DNA of 64,000 nucleotides from Oscillospiraceae bacterium (GTDB taxonomy: Bacteria > Bacillota > Clostridia > Oscillospirales > Ruminococcaceae), in assembly GCA_902363145.1 (NCBI GenBank), contig CABIZB010000005.1:62001-126000 (forward strand). The letters are read 5' to 3'. Position numbers and translations under genes: made by a program. How positions within the stretch are numbered: position 1 is the first letter of the stretch; each line of letters starts with the position of its first letter. The notes under the pieces are model-generated. The model worked only from the letters and a program-made list of their open reading frames with translations, was not told the origin of the DNA and did not search any database. Of this stretch, positions 32,748 through 40,741 are shown one piece after another.

Positions 32748-33632
32748 GTGCGCACGGACAGTATAAGATTTGCCGTAAAGGACGGCAGATGCCTGCATGA
32801 GCTTCCCCTGGGCAGAACGCTCAGCACCTTTATCGGTTTCGATTTTGCCACCTTCCGTGAAAGATGTATCGAAGCGGGCCGTGACGGGCGCAAAAGGGGA
32901 GAATTGTCACCCTCAATGGAGGATATGGCAAGGACTGAGCTGGCAAAATGCCACCCATATGTGCGTGCCTGCCTGGGGAATGAATATTCTCAGGCGGTCA
33001 TAGACTGTATCATTGACTGCATATGCTTTTCGGAAAATATAAGCGCCGAGGAGCTGTGGCTCAGGTGCATTTCACCGGTCACGGCTTACGAAAAGGCAAT
33101 ATTTGACCGCCTTTGCGCATACAGGACAGGCAAAGCGTCAAACCAGTGGATAAACGTGCTGCGCATACGTGAATATGCCATGACAAAGGCGGAGTTCATC
33201 TACCGCACAGGCGGCGACCGCCATGTCAAGCGGGAGTATTTCGACCTTGCCTTTGGCGTTGCGGCGGATAATGTGGGCTGCGGAAATGAGCTTTCAGGCT
33301 CGTTCAGGATATGCTCCCCCTCGGAGCTTGCGGTGCAGACACAGCTTATGGGCAGGACTGCCAAAAGCATTGCGGGGCGGCTGTCCTTTATGCTGGATTC
33401 GGCAGAGCATATCAGCCCTCGGCTGGTGAACGAAAGCACCTGCGACAAGGTAGCAATGGATATTTTCAGCTACCTGCGTGATATGCCCCCTCCCGAGGAA
33501 AATGAGCTTGGCTTTGCGGCTGATGAGCTTTCCATGCTGCCCGACAATATCTATTTCCCCGACAGCTTCAAGGGTGCGGTGGATATGGAGCTTTACGCTA
33601 TGGAGCGTGAGAATGTGCCGTTTAAGCTATAA
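32748..33632 (+). CDS. Protein of unknown function (294 residues)
   Basis: A cytosolic-looking 294-residue protein with no membrane helix, signal peptide or recognised domain. The first 40 residues are beta-rich (IRFAVKDGRCLHELPLGRTLSTFIGFDFATF); the middle is helical with several Cys (CHPYVRACLG, CIIDCICF). The GTG start sits almost on top of the GGGGGG ribosome-like run, so the exact start is uncertain. The stop TAA is also the left target duplication of MITE copy 3, which now separates this gene from the next unknown gene; before insertion the two were probably directly adjacent. Confidence 0.75.
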   Translation: MRTDSIRFAVKDGRCLHELPLGRTLSTFIGFDFATFRERCIEAGRDGRKRGELSPSMEDMARTELAKCHPYVRACLGNEYSQAVIDCIIDCICFSENISAEELWLRCISPVTAYEKAIFDRLCAYRTGKASNQWINVLRIREYAMTKAEFIYRTGGDRHVKREYFDLAFGVAADNVGCGNELSGSFRICSPSELAVQTQLMGRTAKSIAGRLSFMLDSAEHISPRLVNESTCDKVAMDIFSYLRDMPPPEENELGFAADELSMLPDNIYFPDSFKGAVDMELYAMERENVPFKL

Positions 33633-33793
33633 GAACCCGTCTTCACAAGCATATGCGCACGTCTTTTCGGCAAATTTTGCCGCAGACTGCGTTAAAAATC
33701 CTTGCCGGGCGAAAGCCCGCCTGCGGATTTTTGCCTACTCTGCAACAAAATTATGCTCGAAAATCCGCACACATTTCTTATGAAGACAGGTTC
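33633..33793 (+). mobile_element. 161-bp MITE, copy 3, inserted at a stop codon
   Basis: Identical by eye to the copies at 3241 and 4797. Target duplication TAA at 33630-33632, which is the stop codon of the upstream gene, and at 33794-33796, directly before GGAGAG, the ribosome site of the next gene. Both neighbouring genes are left intact. Confidence 0.92.
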
Positions 33794-33804
33794 TAAGGAG
33801 AGAT

Positions 33805-34449
33805 ATGGATCTTTTAAACGAAAGCGCCGCTGTCAATGAGCTGGCACACATCATAGTCAAGGGCAGCGCAGAGCTGTTCAACAGCGTGAAATACATCTAT
33901 TCCATAGCTGACAGCAGCTTTTACAGCGTTGATATCAGGGACGCTTTCAGGATAATCTTTGAAAGCGGGACGGATATGCTGCCGTCGCTGGGGCTTTCTG
34001 CGGATAAAAGCGTTTGTGCTGAGATGGCAAGCGATGAGTACAACAAGGTGCTTGTGCTTATGGCGTACAGCTTTGCGGTGCGCATACCTGTGCTGAGAGG
34101 TCTCAGAGGGGCAAGCGGCCCTTTGACGGACAGTCAGCTGGATAAGATATACAGTGCTGTTATGGCCATGGGTGCGGAAAACTACAGGAATTCCGTTCCC
34201 GAAAGCTATGAAGATATGAAAGCGCTTGCCAAAAAGGGAAAAGAGCTTCCTCCTTACAGTGCCGACTGGTTCAAGATTTATGTGCTTAAAAATGTTCCGC
34301 AGCTGGCGGAGCTTACAAATAAAAACGTTTTCCTTTTCGGCTTTGCGGATCTTTTGTTTCCGCTGTACTGGCCGCATATTGAGGAAAAGCTTTTTGAAAG
34401 GCTGAAAGCACTTTCTGCTGACGATTTCGGCGGCGGAATGGAGATATAG
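33805..34449 (+). CDS. Protein of unknown function (214 residues)
   Basis: A 214-residue, mostly helical protein without signal peptide. A hydrophobic stretch occurs at about 85-97 (VLVLMAYSFAVRIPV) and an aromatic stretch near the C-terminus (VFLFGFADLLFPLYWP). No family is recognised. It starts 8 bases after GGAGAG. The shikimate kinase gene follows 10 bp later. With the 294-residue protein it formed a pair before the MITE inserted. Confidence 0.75.
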   Translation: MDLLNESAAVNELAHIIVKGSAELFNSVKYIYSIADSSFYSVDIRDAFRIIFESGTDMLPSLGLSADKSVCAEMASDEYNKVLVLMAYSFAVRIPVLRGLRGASGPLTDSQLDKIYSAVMAMGAENYRNSVPESYEDMKALAKKGKELPPYSADWFKIYVLKNVPQLAELTNKNVFLFGFADLLFPLYWPHIEEKLFERLKALSADDFGGGMEI

Positions 34450-34459
34450 GAGTTGTGAT

Positions 34460-34975
34460 ATGAGCAGAGCAGTTTATCTCTGCGGCTTTATGGGCTGCGG
34501 AAAGACTACCGTGGGGCGTGTTCTGGCAGACCTGCTGGGCACGGCTTATGCCGATATGGACGCTTACATAGAAAAAAGCGAGAAAATGAGCATACCGCAG
34601 ATTTTTTCCGACAAGGGCGAGGAATATTTCCGTGATGCCGAGACGAGAGCCGTTGAGGAAATGGGCAAAAACGGCGGAGTCATTGCCTGCGGCGGCGGTG
34701 CGATGCTCAGGGAGAAAAATGCAGATCTTGCCGCCAAAAACGGCGTTGTTGTATATATCGACACCCCTTATGACATCTGCTGGGAGCGGATAAAGGACGA
34801 TGCAAACCGCCCCATTGTAGCGGTAAACACAAAGGAGTCGCTGGGGGAGCTTTATGAAAAGCGGAAGGCTCTTTACACCGCACACTCGGCGTTCAGGGCA
34901 GACGGAACAGGGTCGCCGTCACAAATTGCGGCGCAGATCGCAGAATTTATAAAAAAAGTGAACATTACCCGCTGA
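34460..34975 (+). CDS. aroK: Shikimate kinase
   Basis: A 171-residue protein with the P-loop GFMGCGKTTVG at residues 9-19, the shikimate-binding DMDAYIEK, FRDAETRAVEE, and the glycine-rich CGGGAML. It makes shikimate 3-phosphate for aromatic amino acid synthesis. ATG 34460 follows GGAG. It lies in the same direction as the preceding unknown gene and 36 bp before the dehydratase activase. The pheA gene of the same broad pathway is 21 kb away. Confidence 0.95.
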   Translation: MSRAVYLCGFMGCGKTTVGRVLADLLGTAYADMDAYIEKSEKMSIPQIFSDKGEEYFRDAETRAVEEMGKNGGVIACGGGAMLREKNADLAAKNGVVVYIDTPYDICWERIKDDANRPIVAVNTKESLGELYEKRKALYTAHSAFRADGTGSPSQIAAQIAEFIKKVNITR

Positions 34976-35010
34976 AAGCGGACAAAATATAAAGGATAGG
35001 AATTTTGCTA

Positions 35011-37965
35011 ATGGATAAAGTATATTCTCTGGGAGTAGATATTGGCTCCACCACAGTCAAGACAGTCATTCTTGATGACGGAAAGATCATCTGGTCAAAG
35101 TATCAGCGCCACTTTTCAAAGGTGCGTGAGACCGCTGCAGAGCAGGTAGAAGAGATAGGAAAGATGTTCCCCGATGCACGCTTCAAGCTTGCTATCACAG
35201 GCTCCGCAGGTCTGGGACTTGCAAATGCCGCTTCTCTGCCTTTCGTGCAGGAGGTACACAGTGCGTTCATCTCCGTAAAGCATGATTATCCCGATGCTGA
35301 CTGCGTTATCGAGCTTGGCGGTGAGGACGCAAAGATCATCTTCCTTACAGGCGGCACCGAGCAGAGAATGAACGGTTCCTGCGCAGGCGGAACGGGTGCA
35401 TTCATCGACCAGATGGCTACCCTCCTTGGCATTACCGTTGACGAGATGGACGAGCTTTCCTCCCACGCTGAAAAGATATATCCTATAGCTTCACGCTGCG
35501 GCGTTTTTGCAAAGTCGGATATCCAGCCCCTTTTAAATCAGGGCGCAAGGCGTGAGGACATTGCCGCTTCTATTTTCCAGGCAGTTGTTGACCAGACCGT
35601 TTCGGGGTTGGCTCAGGGCCGTGAGATAAAGGGCAAGGTGCTGTTCCTCGGCGGCCCTCTCACATTTATCAAGGGACTTAGAAAGGCTTTCGTTAATACT
35701 CTCCAGCTTTCGGATGAGAACGCTGTTTTCCCCGAAAATGCTCAGTGCTTCATGGCATACGGAAGCGCCCTCTACGCAACTGAGACTGACGGCAGCGACT
35801 TTACCGCCGCAGAGATCGCTCAGAAGATGAGAGCTGCCAAGATGAACGACGACATCATCACAGGCAGGAGACTTTTTGAAAATCAGGCTCAGTATGACGA
35901 GTTCATTTCCCGTCACGGCAAGCATGACCTGCCTTTTGAGGATATAAGGACATACACAGGCGATGCTTACCTGGGAATAGACGCAGGCTCCACCACAACA
36001 AAGCTTGTGCTCATAACTCCCGACGGCAAGCTGCTTTATCAGCATTACACATCAAACAAGGGTCAACCTCTTGCGGTAATTACCGAGAGACTGAAAGAGA
36101 TATATTCGCTTATCGGCGACAGGATAAACATTGTTTCCTCCGCTGTTACAGGCTACGGTGAGGACCTTATCAAGGCGGGCGTCGGCATTGACTACGGTCT
36201 GGTAGAGACTGTTGCCCACTATAAGGCTGCCTCCTACTTCTGCCCCGATGTTGACTTTATCATTGATATCGGCGGTCAGGACATCAAGTGCTTCAAGATA
36301 AAAAATCACGCCATCGACAGCATCATGCTCAACGAGGCATGTTCATCGGGCTGCGGCTCCTTTATCCAGACCTTTGCTCAGGCAATGGGCTACGAGATAT
36401 CCGAGTTTGCACGTCTGGGACTTTTCGCCGAGCACCCTGTTGACCTTGGCTCCCGCTGCACCGTTTTCATGAACAGCTCCGTAAAGCAGGCTCAGAAGGA
36501 CGGCGCAACTGTTGAGGATATCTCCGCAGGACTTTCCTCTTCCATCATCAAGAACGCTATTTACAAGGTAATTCGTGCAAATTCCGCAGACGAGCTGGGC
36601 AAGAATATCGTTGTTCAGGGCGGTACATTCCTTAACGACGCAGTTCTGAGAGCTTTCGAGCAGGAGATCGGCAGGGATGTTGTCCGTCCCGCAATCGCAG
36701 GACTTATGGGTGCATTCGGCGCTGCTCTTTACGCCAAGGAAATGGCTGCGGCTGACAAGAGAGAAAAGTCCGGCGTTATCACTGCCGACAAGCTGGCTGA
36801 CTTCTCCTACAAGTCCCGCCAGATAAACTGCGGCGGCTGTACCGCAAAATGTTCCCTTACTATCATCACTTTCTCCGACGGACACAGGTTCATCAGCGGA
36901 AATCGCTGCGAAAAGGGCGCAGGCATCACCAAAAAGGACACTGCTCCATGCCTTTATCAGTATAAATACGAAAGACTTCTCAGCGTGATGAAGTCGGGCG
37001 ACCCTGCAAGTCCCAAGGCAACTATCGGTCTGCCTCTGGTGCTTAATATGTACGAGCAGCTGCCCTTCTGGAAGACATTCTTCAACTCGCTGGGCTTCAA
37101 GGTGATCATCTCCGATGAAAGCACCCGTGATATGTATTTCAAGGGTCAGCACACTATTCCTTCCGACACCGTATGCTATCCCGCAAAGCTTGCACACGGT
37201 CATGTGGTGGATCTGCTGGAGAAAAAGGCGGATATCATCTTCTATCCCTGCCAGACCTACAACATTGACGAGGGCCATTCCGACAACAACTACAACTGCC
37301 CTGTTGTTGCATATTATCCCGAGCTTTTAAAGGCAAATATCCCCGAGCTTACCGAGGAGAATTTCTTCTATCCTTACCTTGATCTTAACCTTGAAAAGCA
37401 CATCACGGAGGCTATACCCAAGGCGTTCAGAAAGTATGACCTTAGCAAAAAGGAAGTCAAGGCTGCATATGAGGCAGGTATGGCGGCTATGGACAGCTTC
37501 CACCACGATATTGAAGCAAAGGGCGAGGAGATAATCGAATATGCACGCAGCAAGCATATGCCTATCATAGTGCTTGCGGGCAGACCTTATCACATCGACC
37601 CCGAGATAAACCACGGCATACATAAGCTCATAACCTCTCTGGGCATGGCTGTTATCACCGAGGACAGCATCTGCAAGCGTTCCGAGACACCTGTGCTTCA
37701 CGTTCTGAACCAGTGGACATACCACTCCAGACTGTACAGAGCGGCGGAATATGTCACCACACAGCCCGATATGCAGCTGGTTCAGCTGGTATCCTTCGGC
37801 TGCGGAATAGACGCAGTTACCACCGATGAGGTGCGCTCCATTCTTGAGAGCAGGGACAAGTTCTACACCCAGCTGAAGATTGACGAGATAAGCAATCTGG
37901 GCGCAGTAAAGATCCGTCTGAGAAGCCTTGAAGCTGCTATCAGACAGGCAGGCGGGGTAAAGTAA
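35011..37965 (+). CDS. Large 2-hydroxyacyl-CoA dehydratase activase-like protein (BcrAD/BadFG, DUF2229)
   Basis: A 984-residue protein of two ASKHA-fold activase domains followed by a dehydratase-like part. Domain 1 (1-285) starts LGVDIGSTTVKTVILD and has GSCAGGTGAFID; domain 2 (about 317-575) starts LGIDAGSTTTKLVLI and has NEACSSGCGSFIQ. These Cys bridge a [4Fe-4S] cluster between subunits in known activases. Residues 600-640 hold CGGCTAKC, and 660-900 match DUF2229 (DTVCYPAKLAHGH, CQTYNIDE). Known relatives use ATP to inject an electron into 2-hydroxyacyl-CoA dehydratases; this large form is widespread in anaerobes with no settled substrate. ATG 35011 fits AAAGGATAGG better than TTG 35005. 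Confidence 0.88.
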   Translation: MDKVYSLGVDIGSTTVKTVILDDGKIIWSKYQRHFSKVRETAAEQVEEIGKMFPDARFKLAITGSAGLGLANAASLPFVQEVHSAFISVKHDYPDADCVIELGGEDAKIIFLTGGTEQRMNGSCAGGTGAFIDQMATLLGITVDEMDELSSHAEKIYPIASRCGVFAKSDIQPLLNQGARREDIAASIFQAVVDQTVSGLAQGREIKGKVLFLGGPLTFIKGLRKAFVNTLQLSDENAVFPENAQCFMAYGSALYATETDGSDFTAAEIAQKMRAAKMNDDIITGRRLFENQAQYDEFISRHGKHDLPFEDIRTYTGDAYLGIDAGSTTTKLVLITPDGKLLYQHYTSNKGQPLAVITERLKEIYSLIGDRINIVSSAVTGYGEDLIKAGVGIDYGLVETVAHYKAASYFCPDVDFIIDIGGQDIKCFKIKNHAIDSIMLNEACSSGCGSFIQTFAQAMGYEISEFARLGLFAEHPVDLGSRCTVFMNSSVKQAQKDGATVEDISAGLSSSIIKNAIYKVIRANSADELGKNIVVQGGTFLNDAVLRAFEQEIGRDVVRPAIAGLMGAFGAALYAKEMAAADKREKSGVITADKLADFSYKSRQINCGGCTAKCSLTIITFSDGHRFISGNRCEKGAGITKKDTAPCLYQYKYERLLSVMKSGDPASPKATIGLPLVLNMYEQLPFWKTFFNSLGFKVIISDESTRDMYFKGQHTIPSDTVCYPAKLAHGHVVDLLEKKADIIFYPCQTYNIDEGHSDNNYNCPVVAYYPELLKANIPELTEENFFYPYLDLNLEKHITEAIPKAFRKYDLSKKEVKAAYEAGMAAMDSFHHDIEAKGEEIIEYARSKHMPIIVLAGRPYHIDPEINHGIHKLITSLGMAVITEDSICKRSETPVLHVLNQWTYHSRLYRAAEYVTTQPDMQLVQLVSFGCGIDAVTTDEVRSILESRDKFYTQLKIDEISNLGAVKIRLRSLEAAIRQAGGVK

Positions 37966-37970
37966 TAAAC

Positions 37971-38002
37971 AAAAAATGGGAGTCAGATGGCTCCCATTTT
38001 TT
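37971..38002. terminator. Bidirectional terminator
   Basis: AAAAAATGGGAG pairs with CTCCCATTTTTT around TCAGATGG. It serves the activase gene and the convergent repeat-protein gene. Confidence 0.92.
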
Positions 38003-38004
38003 AT

Positions 38005-39117
38005 TTATTTGACCGTGAAATAGCAGTAGAATGTGGTTTCCTCAAAGTCAGCAGAGCTTCCGTCATCATTTGTCTTGGGAGTGAGGTGGAATACAAATCT
38101 GTATTTGCCCGGGATTATCATGTCCTTATATTCTTTAGTTGTGTCGATGTAGGTGCAGCTCGTATAAAGAGGGGCATTGTTATCCTCGGGAGCGACATCA
38201 TCAGTGTCGTCAATCTCATCACCCCCATCAGTGTCAAAACTGTCTGCCACGTCACACTCTTTGAAAACAAAGTTTTTTTTCATAAACTTGTCTGAGAAGC
38301 CCATTTTCTTTAACAGCTCTTGGGTGTCTGATATCTTTGCATCAGATAAAATGTAAGTTTCAAGCTTATAGTCTGTGACTAAAAGGTAAGCGATATTCAG
38401 CTTATTGGAATTGGCATTGAGAATATCACGAACGCTGCAGAGCTGTGTGTATGTCAGGTCGGTGTTTCCGCTTTTGTCAATGCTGTAATGCTCAAGGACG
38501 CTTTCATGATTTTGCTTCACTGTATTCCATTTGCCGCCATTATACCTTTCAATGCGTGCAAAAAGCTTTTGCGGTGTGTAAATTACGTCCTCTTTCTGAT
38601 ATCCGCCTGATGTCTCATATTCATAGGGAGCGTTATAATTGTATGTACTGTACAAGCTCACATCTATTCTGTCGGGAAGCTTGTCGGCATAAAAAGGCTC
38701 TTTGATATTCATTGCATATACAACGGCGTTCTTTGATTTTCCAGTATAAATTCCGTTGCTGTCAAAAGTGTATATCTTATCCTCTATCTGCACATCGCCC
38801 ACAGCATAGCCGCCCTCGTAATAAAAGTAGTATTTGTTGCCGTCTATGGTCTGCCAGCCTGCACAGCGCTTGCCGTTTCTGTAATAATTGTATTTGTGAA
38901 CGGCTCTCGCCCAGCCCGTATATAAGCCTTTCGACGTTCCGTTTTCGTCAAAGCTGTATTTAAGCCCGTCTATGGTTTTAAGCCGTGCGGCATATTCTCT
39001 GCTGCTTTGTTCATAGCGTGTGCCGACATCGTTCCGCTCAGCCGCAGACACATTGACAGCGCCTGTGTTTATAAGCATAAAGCAGGAAATGAAAAGTACG
39101 GTTTTTCTTAATTTCAT
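38005..39117 (-). CDS. Secreted protein with cell-wall-binding-type repeats
   Basis: A 370-residue protein. Residues 1-27 are a signal peptide ending NVSAAE. Residues 45-135 contain repeats of the choline/cell-wall-binding kind (IDGLKYSFDENG, TGWARAVHKYNYYRNGKRCAGWQTIDGNKYYF, IYTFDSNGIYTG). The later part (about 200-290, TYTQLCSVRDILN to FSDKFMKKNFVF) resembles the N-terminal part of the neighbouring trypsin-like gene. A run of Asp residues (about 300-318) follows. ATG 39117 is used with AGGAG 8 bases ahead; GTG 39126 overlaps that site. Probably surface-associated; function unknown. Confidence 0.78.
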   Translation of the reverse strand: MKLRKTVLFISCFMLINTGAVNVSAAERNDVGTRYEQSSREYAARLKTIDGLKYSFDENGTSKGLYTGWARAVHKYNYYRNGKRCAGWQTIDGNKYYFYYEGGYAVGDVQIEDKIYTFDSNGIYTGKSKNAVVYAMNIKEPFYADKLPDRIDVSLYSTYNYNAPYEYETSGGYQKEDVIYTPQKLFARIERYNGGKWNTVKQNHESVLEHYSIDKSGNTDLTYTQLCSVRDILNANSNKLNIAYLLVTDYKLETYILSDAKISDTQELLKKMGFSDKFMKKNFVFKECDVADSFDTDGGDEIDDTDDVAPEDNNAPLYTSCTYIDTTKEYKDMIIPGKYRFVFHLTPKTNDDGSSADFEETTFYCYFTVK

Positions 39118-39167
39118 AAATGTCACTCCTAATTATATATGTGTGTATTAGCCGATTATAGACATGA

Positions 39168-40336
39168 TTAGTCGGCAAAAGTGATTTGGAGACTATCTCT
39201 AATATTAGGGTATTTATTTATATATTGATAGCTATTATTTTTCCCAGCTATGGTTCCAATGAGATATACTTTTGAATTATATTCATATGTAACTATTCCG
39301 CCACTGTCCCCGTGATCTAGTGTAGAGGCATTCTTTATTTTTATCGTATCTTTTATGAGATAAGTAGTTTCTACTCCTGAATAAGAATGATATGTGATTC
39401 TTAAATCTTGTGATGGCGAAACCACTGTTCCAGTAACATCAGAATGTATTTGACCATAGCAATGTACTGTTCTTCCAGTCATGGTATTGATAAATGAGTC
39501 TGTAGCAGGCTTTTCAACCACCTTTTGGGTGTTCATGATGTACCTAGAAATAATGCTATCGGTTTGATCGTCAGAATTGAAAGAAACAAAAGTTGAATCA
39601 TAGCTTGATGAGTGTGTAGTGTCGGCACTACTTGCGATGTTGGCATATAATTTTTTTGTAGTCTGATTATAATTCCAATAGTATTTTGATGTATGAACTG
39701 CAAAATGCCATGCGGTTACATTGAAGATTTAGCAGGAAACCCAACAGTGGCATATGATGTTTCATATTTTTGATTAGAATTTTTATATGTATTTTTTCCT
39801 ATGATTTTTCTTCCAGGATTTGCGCTATATTTACCTGATTTTAAATCTTGTGTGTCACAAGCAGTTTCATTAGTATCAATTATATATTCGGTATTTGAAC
39901 TTTCAAATATTATTGGTTCACCCTTTATAAAAATAAAGTGTTTTTCAATAAATAAATCAGTAAAGTTTCTGCTTTTAAGGAAATACTTTATTGCAGGTAT
40001 TGATTTTTCATCCGTGACAGTGAGTTCAATAGATGAATTATGATTCATTACAGCAGCAGAGACAATATTAAATCTTTCGTAGTAGTCTCTGAACATATTC
40101 CTTATTCCTATTAGGTCTGTGTATGAAATATCAGTATAGTGGTATATAACATTATCATCATTTAATATTTGTTTATAATGCTCGATATCGGCATTGTTTA
40201 CAAGGATGATATGTAAATCTTCATCTTCAACATACATTCCTGCGAAGTCATTTCGAAACATTGTTGGTTTATTTTTTATTGTGCTGAAATCCACAGATAG
40301 CCTTTGGTAAAGTAGGTTTAGTCTTTCTTCAGTCAT
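39168..40336 (-). pseudogene. Trypsin-like (S1) serine protease with propeptide-like region, frameshifted
   Basis: Two frames on the minus strand join into one S1 protease. The first (40336-39716) is a 206-residue part with FAGMYVEDEDLHIILVNN and SYTDLIGIRNMFRDYY, like propeptides of clostridial S1 peptidases, and ends at VGFPAKSSM-stop. In the next frame, directly after, come VTAWHFAV (catalytic His), DSTFVSFNS (Asp candidate) and HGDSGG (catalytic Ser). A single missing base near 39719-39722 would explain the break; no slippery sequence is seen. No signal peptide is visible at the start. The region is AT-rich compared with its surroundings. A sequencing error cannot be excluded. Confidence 0.78.
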
Positions 40337-40664
40337 AACATTTATTTCCTTTCACGTTAATTTGGAATACGTTGATATCTAACTTGTGTATTTATTTTGA
40401 TTCGATGATTTTCCTCCTTCATTAGTATATAATCCTTTTACCAGTGCATATGGGACAGCTTTTCTCAAAAAAACTTATAATTCTGCATTTTCGACAAAAT
40501 ATGACATGATGATCGTGCATATTAAACAAGCATAGCCGTATTTATTTATCCTCACTTATTATACGCCAATTCATATATAAAATCAATACATTTTACAAAA
40601 ATAACAAATTATTGTTATCGGGTTACAAAATAAATATAAATTTGACTGCGTGGACAAAATTTGC
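40337..40664. other. AT-rich non-coding interval upstream of pullulanase
   Basis: About 330 bases without a convincing gene; clearly richer in A+T than the pullulanase region that follows. The start region of the frameshifted protease gene reads leftward from here. I see no repeat or RNA feature. Confidence 0.6.
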
Positions 40665-40693
40665 TTTACAAATAACGAAAAATGATGTATAAT
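40665..40693 (+). promoter_or_regulatory. Promoter of the pullulanase gene
   Basis: TTTACA, 17-base spacer, TATAAT, about 48 bases before ATG 40742, with AAAGGG as ribosome site. Confidence 0.72.
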
Positions 40694-40741
40694 AAATTTA
40701 ACTGTAATAAAAGGAATAAGGTCAAGAAAGGGTTATGAGCA

